DNA from: Bacteroidaceae bacterium
GTDB lineage: Bacteria; Bacteroidota; Bacteroidia; Bacteroidales; Bacteroidaceae
Assembly: GCA_900770655.1 (NCBI GenBank)
Contig: CAAGLA010000015.1
Coordinates: forward strand, 1-28,447
DNA: 28,447 nucleotides
Reading direction: 5' to 3'
Below are positions 7,879 through 15,127 of this stretch, piece after piece. The notes below the pieces were generated by a model. The model saw only the letters and a list, made by a program, of their open reading frames with translations, did not search any database and was not told the origin of the DNA. Within the stretch, counting starts at the first letter, position 1; each line of letters opens with the position of its first letter. Both the position numbers and the translations under genes were made by a program.

Positions 7879-9537
7879 TTACATTCCATTCAACGTATTG
7901 CGGAAGCGGTTTACCATTCTTTCGCTATCGGTCGCAATTTTAGATATATCTATGGTGCCAAGCAGTCTTTCAAGGGCTCTTACACGCGAAGTATTGCCTT
8001 CGGCCTCAGCCTCGGCAAGCAGAATCTTATATTTTTCGAACTGCTGTATACCCTGAACAAGACGTTCCCAACGCACAGAACTTATACTGAAAGGATATAT
8101 GACGTACGTGTCACCGGCCGGCCAAGCTGTGAAGCGAGAATCCTCCTCCGGTGTTACAGTCCAGCTATTGTATGCCCAACGCAAGTAGCCGTCAAGTCCT
8201 TTTGCCAGAGCTTCGAGAGCTATAAATTCGGCATCGGCGGGAGCTGTAAAGGTAAAGAGGTTAGGATATTCAGCACTGCAACAGGTATAATAGGTAGAGA
8301 CCTTGCCCTGCGCTCTGCGGGTGGCAAGCAGTTCGGGAGTATAAGCCCCGTATGCGAATATATCGAGACAGTAATCGTAAATGTCGGGCTCTATTTCGGG
8401 ATGGTAGTTTCCAGCCATAGATATTTTCATTCCGGGAGCGTGGTTCTTTATTACGGCTATAGCAGCCTGCATCTGCTGAAGAGTGCGCTCATCCATTGAA
8501 ATGAAGGTCTTTTCGAACCAGCCCTTTTCTTTGAGATGCGCCGAAAATGCACTCAACATTCCTCCCCAGAACTCTTCGTATGCAGCGTCGCCCGGAGCAC
8601 AGTCTATATATTTGTGCGAATGTGTCGCTTGGTCGTAGTAGCGGAATGAGAGTTTCCACGGTATCATAGAGAAACAGGTTATCTCCTTGTCTATTCCGCA
8701 CGACATCATAAATTCCACCCAAAGGTCAAAGACTGTAAAGTCGTAAAGCCAAGTACCGTCGGCTTTTTTAATCCAAGTTACCATACTGCCGAACGGGTCG
8801 TAGGTCTGGCCGTCCCACGGGCGGTCTATGAGTGTTGCGGTAATAGCCTTTTGGCCTGCCGATGCAAGTTTCTGCATATATGGGCGCAACACATTGAAGT
8901 GCTCTTCGCTCCATAGCCCGACACCGTGAACACGCGCCACGGCGTATGGATTCTGCCACAAGTCGAGATGGAAATCCCACTCGTGGGGCTGAGGAAGAAT
9001 ACGCTCTACCACCTTCACCTTATAGGTGTACGTACGGGTCTTGCCTGCAGCAGTTACCATAACCTTGCCTCTGTATGTTCCGGGGTGTGCATCCTGCGGC
9101 ACAAAGACTGTGAGCCACAACCCGCGCGAGCAGTTTCCGGCAAGCAGAGTTGGGTTGTCGGTTGTTATTCTATCGGCAACAAGATTCTCGCCGTATGCAT
9201 CAACATCGTGCTTGCCGCAACCGGTAAAACGGTCTGTTATTACAGGCTGTACAAAACCGCCTGCAACATTTTCGGCCGGAATTGAATGACTGCCACACTT
9301 GAGCGGAGAAAATTCGTAGCCCACCAGTTGGGTTGTGTCGTTGTTCGTTACCAACAATTGGAAATTGACACGCTCGCCACGCCAAGCCACAGCATCGTTA
9401 ACACCGGCAGCCCTCACTGCAGCACCCTCCTCTACAGGATAGCGGGTGTCTATATTTCCCCACTGCGCCTTTACTTGCGCCTGAAGCGACAGGGTTACCA
9501 AAGCAACAAAAGCCAAGAACAAGAATCTCTTTACCAT
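7879..9537 (-). CDS. Secreted GH123-like glycosidase (DUF4091)
   Basis: The 552-residue product has a signal peptide (cleavage near 20-25), an N-terminal beta-sandwich (about 27-180) and a TIM-barrel-like region (185-505) of the DUF4091/GH123 type. The pair D349-E350 in FISMDERT fits the Asp-Glu pair of GH123, in which Glu is the acid and Asp orients the substrate N-acetyl group. The C-terminal block YLRWAYNSWTVTP..DTYVIYP..SSVRWERLVQG is the hallmark of the family. Known GH123 enzymes release beta-linked GalNAc, for example from glycolipids; many DUF4091 proteins are untested, so the substrate is inferred. It ends with a helical region (505-552). Spacing of 11 and 10 nt to its neighbours places it mid-operon. 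Confidence 0.85.
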   Translation of the reverse strand: MVKRFLFLAFVALVTLSLQAQVKAQWGNIDTRYPVEEGAAVRAAGVNDAVAWRGERVNFQLLVTNNDTTQLVGYEFSPLKCGSHSIPAENVAGGFVQPVITDRFTGCGKHDVDAYGENLVADRITTDNPTLLAGNCSRGLWLTVFVPQDAHPGTYRGKVMVTAAGKTRTYTYKVKVVERILPQPHEWDFHLDLWQNPYAVARVHGVGLWSEEHFNVLRPYMQKLASAGQKAITATLIDRPWDGQTYDPFGSMVTWIKKADGTWLYDFTVFDLWVEFMMSCGIDKEITCFSMIPWKLSFRYYDQATHSHKYIDCAPGDAAYEEFWGGMLSAFSAHLKEKGWFEKTFISMDERTLQQMQAAIAVIKNHAPGMKISMAGNYHPEIEPDIYDYCLDIFAYGAYTPELLATRRAQGKVSTYYTCCSAEYPNLFTFTAPADAEFIALEALAKGLDGYLRWAYNSWTVTPEEDSRFTAWPAGDTYVIYPFSISSVRWERLVQGIQQFEKYKILLAEAEAEGNTSRVRALERLLGTIDISKIATDSERMVNRFRNTLNGM

Positions 9538-9548
9538 AACTTTTTTAT

Positions 9549-10382
9549 TTATTCTGCTACCTCAGTACCTTCATAAACAAACACCTTGCCGGCCGCGTAC
9601 GGAGCCAAGTCGGCAGCCATTTGCGCTGTAAAGTTCATTGTTCCGTTTTCAATAACGCCCGAAACAGTGGCAAACTTATAGGCTGCCGTAGGTTCGGCCT
9701 CGCTGTTGATAAAAGGCAATACATCGGCTGCGGCAAACTCCACACGGCCATCGCTTGTGTATGGAATATCCTTAAGTGTAATATCTATCTGCACCGGCAT
9801 TGTAGGAGCAAATTTAGCATTGTCAATAAAAATATCCAAAGTAGATGTTGCCTCTTTCTTCTCAACCTTCACAGTTACATTCTCTGTTACAAAATCGTCA
9901 ACAGAGAGGTTGCCGGCATAGCTTGTTGCAGGAGCAGAAGGCTTTACAGGCTTTACAAGCGCGTTGCTGAAACCTATGGTACCTATCTTTGTTGCAGCAG
10001 TAACGGTCAGTTTGTCACCCTGCAGAACAACATCGACCTGCGACATTGAGAAATCCGTATTATATTCGCCGCCTATGATTGGAACAATATTCTTGCCTGT
10101 TGCCACATAGCCGTCGTCGGTCTTTACACAAGGAAGGTTCGAAATTGTAATATCGCCCATATTTCCTGTGGGGCCAAACTGTACATCGTAGATTGTTACG
10201 GCAGCAACGCCCATTATAACATTGAACTCACACTTTGTGTCGTCGGTCATTGAGATGCCGTTAAACAGCAAAGAGCCATAGAAAGTTTCGGTATACAACT
10301 TGGGCCTGTTGTTGTTGTCCGAAGAACAGGATACAAACAGCAACAGTGCCGACAACAGTGTGAAAAGAAGATTTTTTCTCAT
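9549..10382 (-). CDS. Calycin-like surface lipoprotein, two repeats
   Basis: The protein (277 residues) starts at the ATG at 10382 (MRKNLLFTLL); a TTG three codons upstream is a poorer start. LLLFVSC is a lipobox, with the acylated Cys followed by SSDNNN, so it is a lipoprotein. Two similar beta-rich halves follow: one from YTETFYGSLLFNG to about 130 and one from TSYAGNLSVDDF onward, each with an 'ITISNLP/ITLKDIP' and a 'DGYVATGKNI/DGRVEFAAADV' segment. This layout is that of the Calycin_like lipoproteins of Bacteroides. Function is unknown; calycin folds usually hold small hydrophobic ligands. It sits 12 nt after the TonB receptor, which suggests a ligand-capture partner for it (inference). 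Confidence 0.85.
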   Translation of the reverse strand: MRKNLLFTLLSALLLFVSCSSDNNNRPKLYTETFYGSLLFNGISMTDDTKCEFNVIMGVAAVTIYDVQFGPTGNMGDITISNLPCVKTDDGYVATGKNIVPIIGGEYNTDFSMSQVDVVLQGDKLTVTAATKIGTIGFSNALVKPVKPSAPATSYAGNLSVDDFVTENVTVKVEKKEATSTLDIFIDNAKFAPTMPVQIDITLKDIPYTSDGRVEFAAADVLPFINSEAEPTAAYKFATVSGVIENGTMNFTAQMAADLAPYAAGKVFVYEGTEVAE

Positions 10383-10394
10383 TTTTACCAAAAA

Positions 10395-12668
10395 TTAAAT
10401 ATTAATACTCATTTTTATACCAAACTGCAAGGGCATTCCCTGCGCAAAGAAGTCGTTCCCTATAGAACGGAAATAGAACGTGTTATACTCCTTGTCAAAT
10501 ATATTTTTTGCCCACAGCGAAACGCCATAGACACCCTTGCTCCACTCCAGAGATGCCGACCACAAGCCATAGAAAGGCTGCGAGAGTGTATTCTCTTCGT
10601 TCCAGTATATGCGACCCACTCCACTCCAGCCCACATTAAGCACCATAGAATTTGCAAAGCCTGTAGCAACAGGCAAGCGGTAGGCGATATTTGCCGAAAA
10701 GGTTTCACGAGGTGCAAACGGCAGGAACTTGCCCGAATAGTCGCTGTTGCCGCTCTCATACTCGCGGAACTTGGCACAGACATAACCGGCAGCGGCGTTC
10801 ACTGTCAAGCGGTCATACACATAGCTCAGCGAGAGCTCACCGCCGTAGCTGTACGATTTTCCGGCGTTGGACATCATTCTGCCCGTGCTCATACCTTTTG
10901 GAAACACCGTCAGCTGCTGGTTACGGCAATCGATATAGAAGAGCGATGCCGATATGTTGAGCGAGCCGTTGCTCAAAGGCGAAAGGTGCGTGCCCAATTC
11001 ATAGTGCCAGCTTGTTTCGGGCTTGTACTCTGTAGAAGAGGCGTCTGTGTCTACGCTGTTGCCAACAAGTTCTCCTGTCATACGCGACTGGAGAATATCG
11101 GAAAAGAGCTGCGTATTATAGCCACCGGCTTTGAAGCCACGACGGGCCGAAGCATAGATACTGCCCCAACGGCCGCTATAGGAGAGCGAGAAACTTGGCA
11201 TAAGTTCCAAAGCACTCTGGCTGCTGCTGCCACTGAACAGCGAGTTTAATGGAGTGTAATCGTTGCTGCTCTTGTGGGTCTTGTAATAGACCAAAGAATG
11301 GCTGTTGTAATCCATTTCGGAGTGTTCGTAGTCGACACGAAGACCACCCTGCAAATCGAAACCGCCAATACTATAGCCCAACTGCAAATAGGCTGCCGCG
11401 CCGAATGTAGGGATTGTAAAGTCGTCTTCTATGACAAAATTGTCGTCGCGGAACGACAGTTCACGGTCGGGGCCAAGCAGGTGGTAATAGTAATCGTTGG
11501 CATTCTTGAGCACAAGGTTATCTATGCCATACTGTTTGAAACGTACCGGAGCCGACATTGAATTATGCTTGAAGAAACCGAAAAGTCCACCAAGAAAGCT
11601 GAACGAGCGGCCGGCGTATGACTTTATGACAAATTCCTGCGTCAAAGAGTGCTCTTTCTGGTACTGCCCCATAGAGAAGTAGTCCAGAGGCAGGAAGTCG
11701 TTGTCGAGACGCATACGGTCGTTCATATACTGGTACCCGGTTACCGAAGAGAGCATTGCATTTTCTAAATAGTGTTTCACCACAAGACCATTGGAAAGGG
11801 TAAAACGGCGGTATGTAGAGGGGTCGTTGTATGCCACAGGCTGCAGCTGCCGTGAATCCTTGTCGTAAAACCTGTAGGCCCAACCGCCTTCGTCGGTGTA
11901 GCCGGCAACCATCGAATTATCTATACTCCAAGCATCGGTGGGAAGAAACTGCAGGCGTACACGCATAGAGAGATTGTCGCCGCCATCGCATTTTTCGCCA
12001 CGTTCACTGTTGGTAAAGAAACCATCGCTGTGGCTGTAGAAGAGAGAGGCCGACCAAGCAAAACAGCCGCTATGGCGGGAGTAGTGCGAAGCCCTGAAAC
12101 GGATATTGTTCTCGTTGCCATATTCCAGTGAAAGTCGCTTACCCTGAAATGAGAATGGCGAGAGGGTTGTAATGTTTATTGTTCCGCAACTTGTATTGCG
12201 GCCATAAAGAAGACCCTGAGCACCGCGAACCACCTCTATATTGTCAATATCGAAGAGTTCAAAGTCGTAGCAGTTCTTGTTCAACAGCGGCAGTTCGTCT
12301 ATATTCATACCCACCACAGGCTGGTCTATGCGCGAGCCGAAACCACGCACATAGAGCGACGAGGTCATCCGTGAGCCATAGCAGGGCTGGTAGAAATTAG
12401 GCACAACAGCCGACAACTCCTTAACGGAATTGACGTTAGTGCTTTCCAAGAAGGCACGGTCGAGTGTTGTCGAAGAACAACAGCCCGCGCTTGCCGACGA
12501 TTGCTTTACCGAAGAGACCACGCTGACTGTTCCCAACATAACCGAATCGACCGGCTCAGCCAGCGGGAAAAGCAGAAGTGCAAATATAGTTAGAAAAGTA
12601 CCCAATCCATTATCTTTAATTACGATGCAAGAGCTACAGGGTATTATTCCACAGATTCCCCACAGCAC
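10395..12668 (-). CDS. TonB-dependent outer-membrane receptor
   Basis: The open frame codes for 757 residues with a TonB-box-like stretch (MLGTVSVVSS), a plug domain (about 70-170; SLYVRGFGSRIDQPVVGMNID and DNIEVVRGAQGLLYGRNTSCG) and a 22-strand-type barrel ending WAKNIFDKEYNTFYF..GIKMSINI. It lacks the N-terminal carboxypeptidase-like domain of SusC proteins and there is no susD beside it, so it resembles siderophore/heme/vitamin receptors more than glycan importers. The start is unclear: in frame only a GTG (12668, directly after a stop) and a TTG (12605, just ahead of the hydrophobic signal sequence) are available. Cys pairs are unusual (residues 63-64 CC, plus C96, C133, C161). It is the first gene of the six-gene operon. 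Confidence 0.92.
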   Translation of the reverse strand: MLWGICGIIPCSSCIVIKDNGLGTFLTIFALLLFPLAEPVDSVMLGTVSVVSSVKQSSASAGCCSSTTLDRAFLESTNVNSVKELSAVVPNFYQPCYGSRMTSSLYVRGFGSRIDQPVVGMNIDELPLLNKNCYDFELFDIDNIEVVRGAQGLLYGRNTSCGTINITTLSPFSFQGKRLSLEYGNENNIRFRASHYSRHSGCFAWSASLFYSHSDGFFTNSERGEKCDGGDNLSMRVRLQFLPTDAWSIDNSMVAGYTDEGGWAYRFYDKDSRQLQPVAYNDPSTYRRFTLSNGLVVKHYLENAMLSSVTGYQYMNDRMRLDNDFLPLDYFSMGQYQKEHSLTQEFVIKSYAGRSFSFLGGLFGFFKHNSMSAPVRFKQYGIDNLVLKNANDYYYHLLGPDRELSFRDDNFVIEDDFTIPTFGAAAYLQLGYSIGGFDLQGGLRVDYEHSEMDYNSHSLVYYKTHKSSNDYTPLNSLFSGSSSQSALELMPSFSLSYSGRWGSIYASARRGFKAGGYNTQLFSDILQSRMTGELVGNSVDTDASSTEYKPETSWHYELGTHLSPLSNGSLNISASLFYIDCRNQQLTVFPKGMSTGRMMSNAGKSYSYGGELSLSYVYDRLTVNAAAGYVCAKFREYESGNSDYSGKFLPFAPRETFSANIAYRLPVATGFANSMVLNVGWSGVGRIYWNEENTLSQPFYGLWSASLEWSKGVYGVSLWAKNIFDKEYNTFYFRSIGNDFFAQGMPLQFGIKMSINI

Positions 12669-12685
12669 GCACCTGCATTAGAGTG

Positions 12686-12693
12686 CAAAGATA
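12686..12693 (-). promoter_or_regulatory. -7 element ahead of the six-gene operon
   Basis: TATCTTTG on the minus strand matches TAnnTTTG. No good TTTG stands 19-20 nt upstream, so the -33 part is weak and an activator or alternative sigma factor may help. The predicted start site is only about 11 nt before the GTG but about 75 nt before the TTG of the receptor gene. Confidence 0.5.
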
Positions 12694-12770
12694 ATAAAAA
12701 TGCACAACCCTTTTGAGGTTCAGCTATAAAAGAAATGTTAAAAGAGGATATAGAGGAACAACAAAAACCC

Positions 12771-13382
12771 TTACCAACCGTTTTCAGCGCCACCGGGCAC
12801 AAGTTCCATAATAAGCGGCACAAGCACCTTCTTTACCACATCGTCGTTAAGACGGTGCTCACCTGCAAACCAACGGCACCTATCCTCGCCGTAGAGCTGC
12901 GCCATAAGCGGGTAGAAATGCACTATGGGATCCTTGTCGCCAAAAAGACCTATCACCAGCTTTTTCTCCTCGCCGGTAATTCCTGCAAACTGTTCCTTCT
13001 CCATCTCCTTAAAACGCTCCACCACACCTTTATCTATGCGGAACTCAGTCGCACCGTCTTTTCTCTTGGACATATACTTGTTACGCCCCATTTTGCCGAA
13101 CAGCAGAGTGCGCGACATCTCAAACGAAGGGTTTACCACTATTCGCGGCACACCCCACAGCTGCTGCGTGTACATACCGCCCATTGATGTTCCAACCACA
13201 ATATCGGGTGTTTCAGCAGCAACCATTCCACGCAAAAGTTCAAGAGCCTCGAAAGGGTCTACAGGAAGGTCGGGGGCTATAACCTGCCACCCACTCAAGT
13301 AGTGCCTTAGCCTCATTACAGTACCCGAAGAGCCCGAAGAGCCAAAGCCGTGCACATACATTAATTTACGTTTCTGTTCCAC
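12771..13382 (-). CDS. YqiA/YcfP-family alpha/beta-hydrolase (putative esterase)
   Basis: The short alpha/beta-hydrolase of 203 residues has strand 1 plus oxyanion region KLMYVHGFGSSGSSG, a nucleophile elbow GTSMGG (S66), an acid in FGDKDPIV (D149 or D151) and a catalytic His in GEHRLND (H176). This is the compact UPF0227 plan, of which E. coli YqiA is an esterase acting on short acyl chains. I chose the GTG at 13382 because family members begin just before strand 1; a TTG at 13415 would add 11 residues. Cytoplasmic, no signal peptide. Physiological substrate unknown. It has its own -7 element and no clear terminator downstream. Confidence 0.88.
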   Translation of the reverse strand: MEQKRKLMYVHGFGSSGSSGTVMRLRHYLSGWQVIAPDLPVDPFEALELLRGMVAAETPDIVVGTSMGGMYTQQLWGVPRIVVNPSFEMSRTLLFGKMGRNKYMSKRKDGATEFRIDKGVVERFKEMEKEQFAGITGEEKKLVIGLFGDKDPIVHFYPLMAQLYGEDRCRWFAGEHRLNDDVVKKVLVPLIMELVPGGAENGW

Positions 13383-13438
13383 AAGCGTTACTGAAAAAAG
13401 TGAGAAATTCCACAAGCAAACAGCCCGTGGACCGGCGA

Positions 13439-13446
13439 CAAAGATA
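13439..13446 (-). promoter_or_regulatory. -7 element ahead of the esterase gene
   Basis: TATCTTTG on the minus strand, partly inside the end of porT. The -33 region offers only TTTCG about 21 nt upstream. The predicted start lies near 13432, about 50 nt before the GTG at 13382, which supports that start over the TTG at 13415. Confidence 0.5.
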
Positions 13447-13452
13447 GCCCAA

Positions 13453-14163
13453 TTATTCGAAATAGAACGAAAGAATTATCATTTTACTTGCAACCCCGTC
13501 GACCGACTGCGTATACTTCAAATAGTTGGAGTCGAGCAAATCGCTACGGTCCTTTTCAAGAACATCGAGAAGGCTGAAAGCAAACTTCACTTCGGGGATA
13601 AGTTTAAAGAACGGCAGATAGAAATCGCAGCCCAAGCCTACCTCTACCATAAGATCAAACTTCTTAAGCAGCAGCTGTTTCTGTTTTTTGACCGTCAGGT
13701 TAAGCATAGGGCTCACACCGGCCGTCACGTATGGCCTGTAGTTGTTGAAACGCTCGGCAGCATACTTAACGTGGAAAGGAAGCGAAAGATATGTAGTCTT
13801 GAGCTGCTGACGCGAAACCTCACCGCTGTTCTGTTCACGGAAAACAATAGTGTTCTGCCCAAAATGCATTGTAGGTATCGCACGCAAGGAAAAATGAGTG
13901 CTCAAACGCAGTTCGGCAAGCACACCCACGCTGAATCCCGGGTTATATGATGCAATATCGGCATACCACGATTCACCCTCAGGAGTAACGAAACCGTTGT
14001 TTACAAACTCCATATCCTGCAGATGCGCACCAACAAAAAAACCATAGTGCAGACGACGGTAATCTATATAGGGCTTGTTCTGCACCTTTCTCTCCTGCGC
14101 AAAGGAAGAGAGAGGCAACAGCAGCAAGAACAAAAACAATATGTTCAGCGTTTTTCTTTTCAT
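13453..14163 (-). CDS. porT: PorT-family outer-membrane protein (type IX secretion)
   Basis: The 236-residue protein has a signal peptide (1-22, ending SSFAQ) and an eight-strand-type beta-barrel with alternating strands and a terminal aromatic pattern ILSFYFE. The opening RRLHYGFFVGAHLQDMEF, the middle TTYLSLPFHVKYAAERFNNYRPYVTAGV (split over two strands) and the closing EVKFAFSLLDVL..DSNYLKYTQSVD match PorT/SprT, a component required for the type IX secretion system of Bacteroidetes. Some gut Bacteroidales keep PorT-family proteins without a full system, so a working secretion apparatus cannot be concluded from this gene alone. It is divergent from the ferredoxin gene. Confidence 0.85.
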   Translation of the reverse strand: MKRKTLNILFLFLLLLPLSSFAQERKVQNKPYIDYRRLHYGFFVGAHLQDMEFVNNGFVTPEGESWYADIASYNPGFSVGVLAELRLSTHFSLRAIPTMHFGQNTIVFREQNSGEVSRQQLKTTYLSLPFHVKYAAERFNNYRPYVTAGVSPMLNLTVKKQKQLLLKKFDLMVEVGLGCDFYLPFFKLIPEVKFAFSLLDVLEKDRSDLLDSNYLKYTQSVDGVASKMIILSFYFE

Positions 14164-14259
14164 ACCGGTTAATATAACGCATTAATTTACGGTATATTGT
14201 TACAAAAAGTGAGAAAATTAAGAAGTTCTGCAAATAATAATGGCAAAAACAACAACTGC

Positions 14260-14267
14260 AAAAATAT
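14260..14267 (-). promoter_or_regulatory. -7 element ahead of porT
   Basis: TATTTTTG on the minus strand, about 97 nt before the porT ATG. A TTG stands 16 nt upstream, closer than the usual 19-20, so this is a moderate match. Confidence 0.4.
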
Positions 14268-14310
14268 GTTAAAAACAACAATACAACATTCTCGTATGTG
14301 CAAAAAGCAC

Positions 14311-14318
14311 TATCTTAG
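14311..14318 (+). promoter_or_regulatory. Probable -7 element of the ferredoxin gene
   Basis: TATCTTAG differs from TAnnTTTG at one position and lies 33 nt before the ATG. The -33 element is not recognisable. The promoter is placed by position and partial match only. Confidence 0.35.
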
Positions 14319-14351
14319 CTCGCGGATAATACAAATTTAAAATTTACAACT

Positions 14352-14519
14352 ATGGCTTACGTAATTTCAGACGACTGCGTTGCTTGCGGTACCTGTATCG
14401 ACGAGTGTCCTCAGGGTGCAATTTCAGAGGGTGAGAAGTATTCAATCAACCCCGACCTTTGCGTAGATTGCGGTTCTTGCGCAAGTGTTTGTCCTTCAGA
14501 GGCTATTCACGAAGGCTAA
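14352..14519 (+). CDS. 2[4Fe-4S] ferredoxin
   Basis: This 55-residue protein carries two CxxCxxCxxxCP clusters: C9, C12, C15, C19 and C37, C40, C43, C47, spaced as in clostridial-type ferredoxins, and begins MAYVISDDCVACG. It is a soluble low-potential electron carrier, in anaerobes used by pyruvate:ferredoxin oxidoreductase, hydrogenase or Rnf. It could also feed the flavodiiron protein encoded 8 kb away (inference). Codon use (GGT, GCT, TGC, CGT-type choices) resembles that of rplS and suggests high expression. The gene stands alone between its promoter and a strong terminator. Confidence 0.97.
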   Translation: MAYVISDDCVACGTCIDECPQGAISEGEKYSINPDLCVDCGSCASVCPSEAIHEG

Positions 14520-14549
14520 TAACGCAAAGAGAGCAAGCAGAGAAAAGAC

Positions 14550-14581
14550 GAGGGTGACTAAAATTTAGTTACCCTCTTTTT
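14550..14581 (+). terminator. Intrinsic terminator of the ferredoxin gene
   Basis: GAGGGTGACTAAA and TTTAGTTACCCTC pair over 13 bp with one G-T wobble and are followed by TTTTT. Confidence 0.92.
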
Positions 14582-14606
14582 GGCAGTAAACAGCAAAAGA
14601 CAGAAG

Positions 14607-14699
14607 ATGAAAACCCTTGTTCACATAATACTGAAAAGCATAGTACTGACAGCCATTGGCATTATCTGTTATTTCATATATACACGATTCTTGGTGTAG
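14607..14699 (+). CDS. Possible 30-residue single-helix membrane peptide
   Basis: An ATG with a purine-rich stretch (AGACAGAAG) just ahead opens a 30-codon frame ending in TAG. The product starts MKTLVHIILKS and continues with a strongly hydrophobic helix (IVLTAIGIICYFIY) and a TRFLV end: a charged N-terminus, one membrane span and a basic residue after it, the usual plan of small membrane proteins. It lies directly behind the ferredoxin terminator, with no separate promoter that I can see. No homologue is known to me; chance hydrophobic frames of this size do occur. Confidence 0.35.
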   Translation: MKTLVHIILKSIVLTAIGIICYFIYTRFLV

Positions 14700-14747
14700 T
14701 TTAAAAAGCCTCACCCTCTCCATAACGGGAGGGAGTTTAAAATACTG

Positions 14748-14777
14748 CGCGCGACCAATTGCGGCAAAATTCGCGAT
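14748..14777. repeat. Intergenic 30-nt repeat, copy 1
   Basis: Begins CGCGCGACC and ends TCGCGAT; matches copy 2 at 28 of 30 positions. GACCAAT inside it (14753-14759) pairs with ATTGGTC at 14786-14792, so a foldback is possible. Confidence 0.75.
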
Positions 14778-14846
14778 GAGAAGAGATTGGTCATTGACTC
14801 GTTTTGCTTGAACGCAACCCGCGCGGTGCAACCTTCGGCTACACTA

Positions 14847-14876
14847 CGCGCGACCTATTGCGGCAAAACTCGCGAT
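14847..14876. repeat. Intergenic 30-nt repeat, copy 2
   Basis: Second copy, 99 nt after the first, same orientation. It is followed at once by a perfect 8-bp hairpin (14878-14895) and, like copy 1, by a GTCATT shortly after. Confidence 0.75.
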
Positions 14877-15065
14877 AACAAAACTAAAGTTTTGTCATTA
14901 TAACAGCAGGGAAAGACCTCAAAACAGCAACGAAGAATCTATAATATTCTACCGTAGTTCTCTACCTTAAACTGTTATTTTATTCCAACGCTTGTTACTG
15001 AGCCGCAATAATGCAACACCTTATATTCTTTGGAATTTCCCGTTGCAATAATCGCCTGCCATACA

Positions 15066-15109
15066 ATACAATCATAGGGTCGCACGTGTGTGCAACCCTA
15101 TGATTGTAT
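15066..15109 (-). terminator. Hairpin after the thioredoxin gene, 15-bp perfect stem
   Basis: ATACAATCATAGGGT (15066-15080) pairs perfectly with 15095-15109, and an inner GCAC/GTGC pair extends it after one mismatch. It lies 18 nt past the stop codon of the thioredoxin-like gene. No T-run follows on the minus strand, so it may act as a transcript-end stabiliser rather than a classic terminator. Confidence 0.65.
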
Positions 15110-15127
15110 ATTCTGTGTAACCTATTG

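Larger units (their letters stand above)
14700..15065. other. Non-coding stretch with repeated elements
   Basis: About 370 bases without a supportable gene. It holds two AGTTTAAAA copies (14698, 14734), the 30-nt repeat pair described separately, a hairpin ACAAAACT-AA-AGTTTTGT (14878-14895), and from about 14900 unstructured AT-rich DNA. Composition changes sharply within it (GC-rich near 14745-14875, AT-rich after), which differs from both flanking genes and suggests inserted or decayed repeat material. Confidence 0.5.

Noticed and set aside
7879..12668. Classical polysaccharide utilisation locus
   Set aside because: There is no susD, the receptor lacks the SusC N-terminal domain, and no sugar-sensing regulator is present.
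12430..12681. Plus-strand frame over the start of the TonB receptor gene
   Set aside because: Antisense to the signal peptide and TonB box; no promoter or homology signal.
14565..14831. Minus-strand 88-codon frame in the ferredoxin-thioredoxin gap
   Set aside because: It overlaps the ferredoxin terminator and the repeat element, and has no recognisable domain or ribosome site.
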